A DNA stretch of 64,000 nucleotides from the NCBI GenBank assembly GCA_963707065.1, contig CAVPPJ010000018.1, positions 248,001-312,000 of the forward strand. Reading direction: 5' to 3'. Below the pieces are notes generated by a model, which worked only from the letters and a program-made list of their open reading frames with translations, searched no databases and had not been told where the DNA came from. Both the position numbers and the translations under genes were made by a program. The stretch comes from Palsa-506 sp963707065. GTDB lineage: Bacteria > Actinomycetota > Actinomycetes > Streptosporangiales > Streptosporangiaceae. Shown piece after piece: positions 61,679 through 64,000 of the stretch (positions within the stretch are counted from its first letter, which is position 1; the number at the start of each line of letters is the position of its first letter).

Positions 61679-63145
61679 ATGGAGGCAGACGCGGTGGCAG
61701 CAGATGCGGTGGCGGGCACGGCGCGGGCGGGCACGGGGCCGGACGGCGGCGCCGGGTTCCGGATCGAGCACGACTCGATGGGCGAGGTCCGGGTGCCCGC
61801 CGATGCGCTGTGGGGCGCGCAGACCCAGCGGGCGGTGCAGAACTTCCCGGTCTCCGGCGAGCGGCTGTCCCGGGACCTGATCGGGGCGCTGGCATCGATC
61901 AAGGGCGTCGCGGCGACGGTCAATGCCGAGCTCGGCGTGCTGGATGCGGACATGGCCGGCGCGATCCACGACGCGGCCGCTGAGGTCGCGCGGGGGGACC
62001 ACGATGACCAGTTCCCGGTCGACGTGTTCCAGACCGGCTCGGGAACCTCGAGCAACATGAACGCCAACGAGGTCATCGCCGCGCTGGCCTCGGGCCGGCT
62101 CGGCCGCGCGGTCCATCCCAACGATCACGTCAACGCATCGCAGTCGTCCAATGACGTGTTTCCCTCCGCGATCCATCTCGCGGCGTGCTGGCTGATCAAG
62201 AAGTCCCTGCTGCCCGGCCTCGGCCAGCTGGCGGCCGCGCTGGAGGCCAAGGCGGCGGAATTCGCCGAGGTAGTCAAGAGCGGCCGGACGCACCTGATGG
62301 ATGCCACGCCGGTGACGCTGGGCCAGGAGTTCGGCGGCTATGCGGCCGCGGTGCGGCATGGCGCGCAGCGGGCGACGGCCACGCTGCCCGATGTCGGCGA
62401 ACTGCCGCTTGGCGGCACCGCGGTCGGCACGGGACTGAACGCACCGCCTGGTTTTGCCGCCGCGGTGATCGCCCGTCTCGGCGCTGACCTGGACCTGCCG
62501 CTGACCGAGGCACGGGACCATTTCGAGGCGGCCGGGGGGCGTGATGCGCTGGTCGCGGCCAGCGGGGTGCTGCGGACGATCGCGGTATCGGTATTCAAGA
62601 TCTGCAACGACCTGCGGCTGATGGGCTCGGGCCCGCGGACCGGGCTGGCCGAGATCGCGATACCTGACCTGCAGCCCGGCTCGTCGATCATGCCGGGCAA
62701 GGTCAACCCGGTGATGTGCGAGGCGGTTTGCCAGGTCTGCGCCCAGGTCATCGGCAACGACGCGGCGGTCGCGTTCGGCGGCGCGGCGGGCAATTTCGAG
62801 CTGAACGTGATGATGCCCGTCATGGCCAGGAACCTGCTGGCCTCGGTCAGCCTGCTGGCCGCCGCCGCCCCGCTGCTCGCCGACCGCTGCGTGGCCGGGA
62901 TCACGGCCGACCCGGACCGGCTCCGCCGCCTGGCCGAGTCCTCGCCGGCCATCGTCACCGCGCTCAACCGGTTCATCGGCTACGAGGCCGCGGCCGCGGT
63001 GGCGCATGATGCCCTGGCTAGCGGCAAGACCATCAGGGAAGTAGTGCTCGAGCGCGGCCACGTGGCCCGCGGGGAGCTGACCGAAGCGCAGCTGGACACC
63101 GCGCTTGACGTGCTCGCGATGACCAGGCCGCCGGGCGCCCGCTAA
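61679..63145 (+). CDS. fumC: Class II fumarate hydratase FumC
   Basis: 488 residues. There is an Ala-rich N-terminal extension of about 25 residues before FRIEHDSMGEVRVPADALWGAQTQRAVQNF. Catalytic and signature regions are TGSGTSSNMNANEV, NASQSSNDVFPSAIHLA, KSGRTHLMDATPVTLGQEFGGY and PGSSIMPGKVNPVMCEAV (the superfamily signature, near residue 340). It catalyses the same reaction as the upstream enzyme by an unrelated fold without iron. An AGGAGG lies before the ATG. Confidence 0.96.
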   Translation: MEADAVAADAVAGTARAGTGPDGGAGFRIEHDSMGEVRVPADALWGAQTQRAVQNFPVSGERLSRDLIGALASIKGVAATVNAELGVLDADMAGAIHDAAAEVARGDHDDQFPVDVFQTGSGTSSNMNANEVIAALASGRLGRAVHPNDHVNASQSSNDVFPSAIHLAACWLIKKSLLPGLGQLAAALEAKAAEFAEVVKSGRTHLMDATPVTLGQEFGGYAAAVRHGAQRATATLPDVGELPLGGTAVGTGLNAPPGFAAAVIARLGADLDLPLTEARDHFEAAGGRDALVAASGVLRTIAVSVFKICNDLRLMGSGPRTGLAEIAIPDLQPGSSIMPGKVNPVMCEAVCQVCAQVIGNDAAVAFGGAAGNFELNVMMPVMARNLLASVSLLAAAAPLLADRCVAGITADPDRLRRLAESSPAIVTALNRFIGYEAAAAVAHDALASGKTIREVVLERGHVARGELTEAQLDTALDVLAMTRPPGAR

Positions 63146-63242
63146 CACCCTCAGGCGATGGCCGGGCCGGTCTTGCCGGTACGGCCGAATTCACATCCGA
63201 CTCACAGGAATCTCGCTGGAAGCACCGGTAAGGTCCCGGTCC

Positions 63243-64000
63243 ATGCACGGTGTCGTGAAGGCCGGCTGGCTGCTGGCCGGCCGGTATCGCCTGATCGCCG
63301 AGATCGGCCACGGCGCCATGGGCATCGTCTGGCGCGGCCGGGACGAACTGCTCGAGCGTGACGTCGCGGTCAAGGAAGTCCGCGTCCCCGCGATGATCAG
63401 CTCCGGCGATGCCGGGATCGTCTACCGGCGGACGCTGCGCGAGGCCAAGACCGCGGCCCGGCTGAACCATCCAGGGGTGGTGACCGTCTTCGATGTCGTC
63501 GAGGAGCATGGCAGCCCGTGGATCGTGATGGAGCTCGTGCAGGCGCGCGCTCTCGACCGGATCATCACCGAGGACGGCCCGCTCCGCCCGCTGGCGGCCG
63601 CCGTGGTCGGCGAATGCCTGCTCAGCGCGCTGCAGTGCGCGCACCTGGCCGGAGTGCTGCACCGGGACGTGAAGCCGAGCAACGTGCTGATCGACGCCGC
63701 CGGGCGAGCCGTGCTGACCGACTTCGGCATGGCCACGTTCGAAGGGGACCCGGCGCTGACCCAGGTCGGCATGGTCGTCGGCACGCCAGGATTCACCGCC
63801 CCGGAGCGCCTCCGCGGCCAGCCCGCCACGGCAGCCTGCGACCTGTGGTCGCTGGGCGCCACCTTGTATGCGGCCGTGGAAGGCCGCGGCCCGTTCGAAC
63901 GGGCCGGCGGCCCCGCCGCGGTGATGGCCGGGATAGTCAACGAGAACGCACCGCGCGCTCCCTCGGCCGGCCCGCTCATGCCGGTGATCGACGCCTTGCT
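63243..64000 (+). CDS. Serine/threonine protein kinase (Hanks type), 3' end outside window
   Basis: About 252 residues are in view, from ATG 63243, with no stop. The kinase domain has the glycine loop GHGAMGIVWRG, ATP lysine in VAVKEVRV, catalytic HRDVKPSNVLID, DFGMATFEG (activation loop start), VGTPGFTAPERLRG and DLWSLGATLYAAVEG. It is a Pkn-type kinase. The C-terminal domain, which would show any membrane or sensor part, lies beyond the window. Confidence 0.93.
   Translation, partial: MHGVVKAGWLLAGRYRLIAEIGHGAMGIVWRGRDELLERDVAVKEVRVPAMISSGDAGIVYRRTLREAKTAARLNHPGVVTVFDVVEEHGSPWIVMELVQARALDRIITEDGPLRPLAAAVVGECLLSALQCAHLAGVLHRDVKPSNVLIDAAGRAVLTDFGMATFEGDPALTQVGMVVGTPGFTAPERLRGQPATAACDLWSLGATLYAAVEGRGPFERAGGPAAVMAGIVNENAPRAPSAGPLMPVIDAL

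Noticed and set aside
60041..63148. A 1,035-codon open frame on the minus strand opposite both fumarase genes
   Set aside because: Arg/Gly-rich composition without family features; both fumarases on the other strand are certain.

Overview
This is very G+C-rich actinobacterial chromosome, coding on both strands with strongly G/C-biased third codon positions. Several genes point to a filamentous or otherwise complex actinomycete: two WhiB-family regulators (WhiB2 and WhiB7), a full set of coenzyme F420 enzymes, a DprE1-type oxidase, mycoredoxin, an ANTAR regulator and a PASTA-type or Pkn-type serine/threonine kinase. Much of the window keeps a gene order also known from Mycobacterium tuberculosis. 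Examples are whiB2-fbiA-fbiB-manB, the Rv3193c-Rv3198A block (UPF0182, Lon-like protease, DUF2342, ThiF-like, ABC1 kinase, WhiB7, UvrD2, mycoredoxin) and the fumC-glpX-xseBA-ispH-ychF block. I do not assign a genus.

Layout. 1-13.5 kb: a GT2 glycosyltransferase/membrane protein (cut by the left edge), WhiB2, F420 synthesis (CofD, FbiB, FO synthase), a DprE1-like oxidase, an AlkA-type glycosylase, a sugar-1-phosphate nucleotidyltransferase and a GT4 glycosyltransferase. 13.7-31.7 kb: UPF0182, a PDZ/Lon-like protease, MoaE, an epimerase, DUF2342, GNAT, a ThiF/cyclodehydratase-like protein, an ABC1 kinase, WhiB7 with a long structured leader, TesB, UvrD2, mycoredoxin, an ANTAR protein and an acyl-CoA dehydrogenase. 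31.9-42.9 kb: a seven-gene leftward operon for a Tn916/pCW3 (Tcp)-type type IV secretion apparatus. 43.3-54.4 kb: oligopeptidase B, YchF, RmuC, a DUF6542-like protein, IspH, a lipid-droplet-associated-type protein, exonuclease VII, TetR and GlpX. 54.5-64 kb: a DUF1707 protein, a GH25-like hydrolase, an MFS exporter, a MarR/DUF3224 pair with a clear operator, two unrelated fumarases side by side and the start of a Ser/Thr kinase.

Points to look at. The T4SS locus has channel, ATPase and wall-hydrolase genes, but no relaxase, coupling protein or integrase in view. It also encodes a TcpE domain fused to a ParA/MinD-like domain whose Walker A lysine is replaced by glutamine. The whiB7 leader holds a WhiB7-type promoter, a strong-RBS upstream ORF and two hairpins, which suggests translation-coupled attenuation. 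Five conserved genes (fbiB, the UPF0182 gene, the ANTAR gene, the lipid-droplet-type gene and xseA) are each broken only by single-base indels. This is either assembly error or unusual decay, and should be settled before any of them is called inactive. The DprE1 homologue has Ala where M. tuberculosis has the benzothiazinone-target Cys.

No tRNA, rRNA, CRISPR array, transposase or phage gene was seen.
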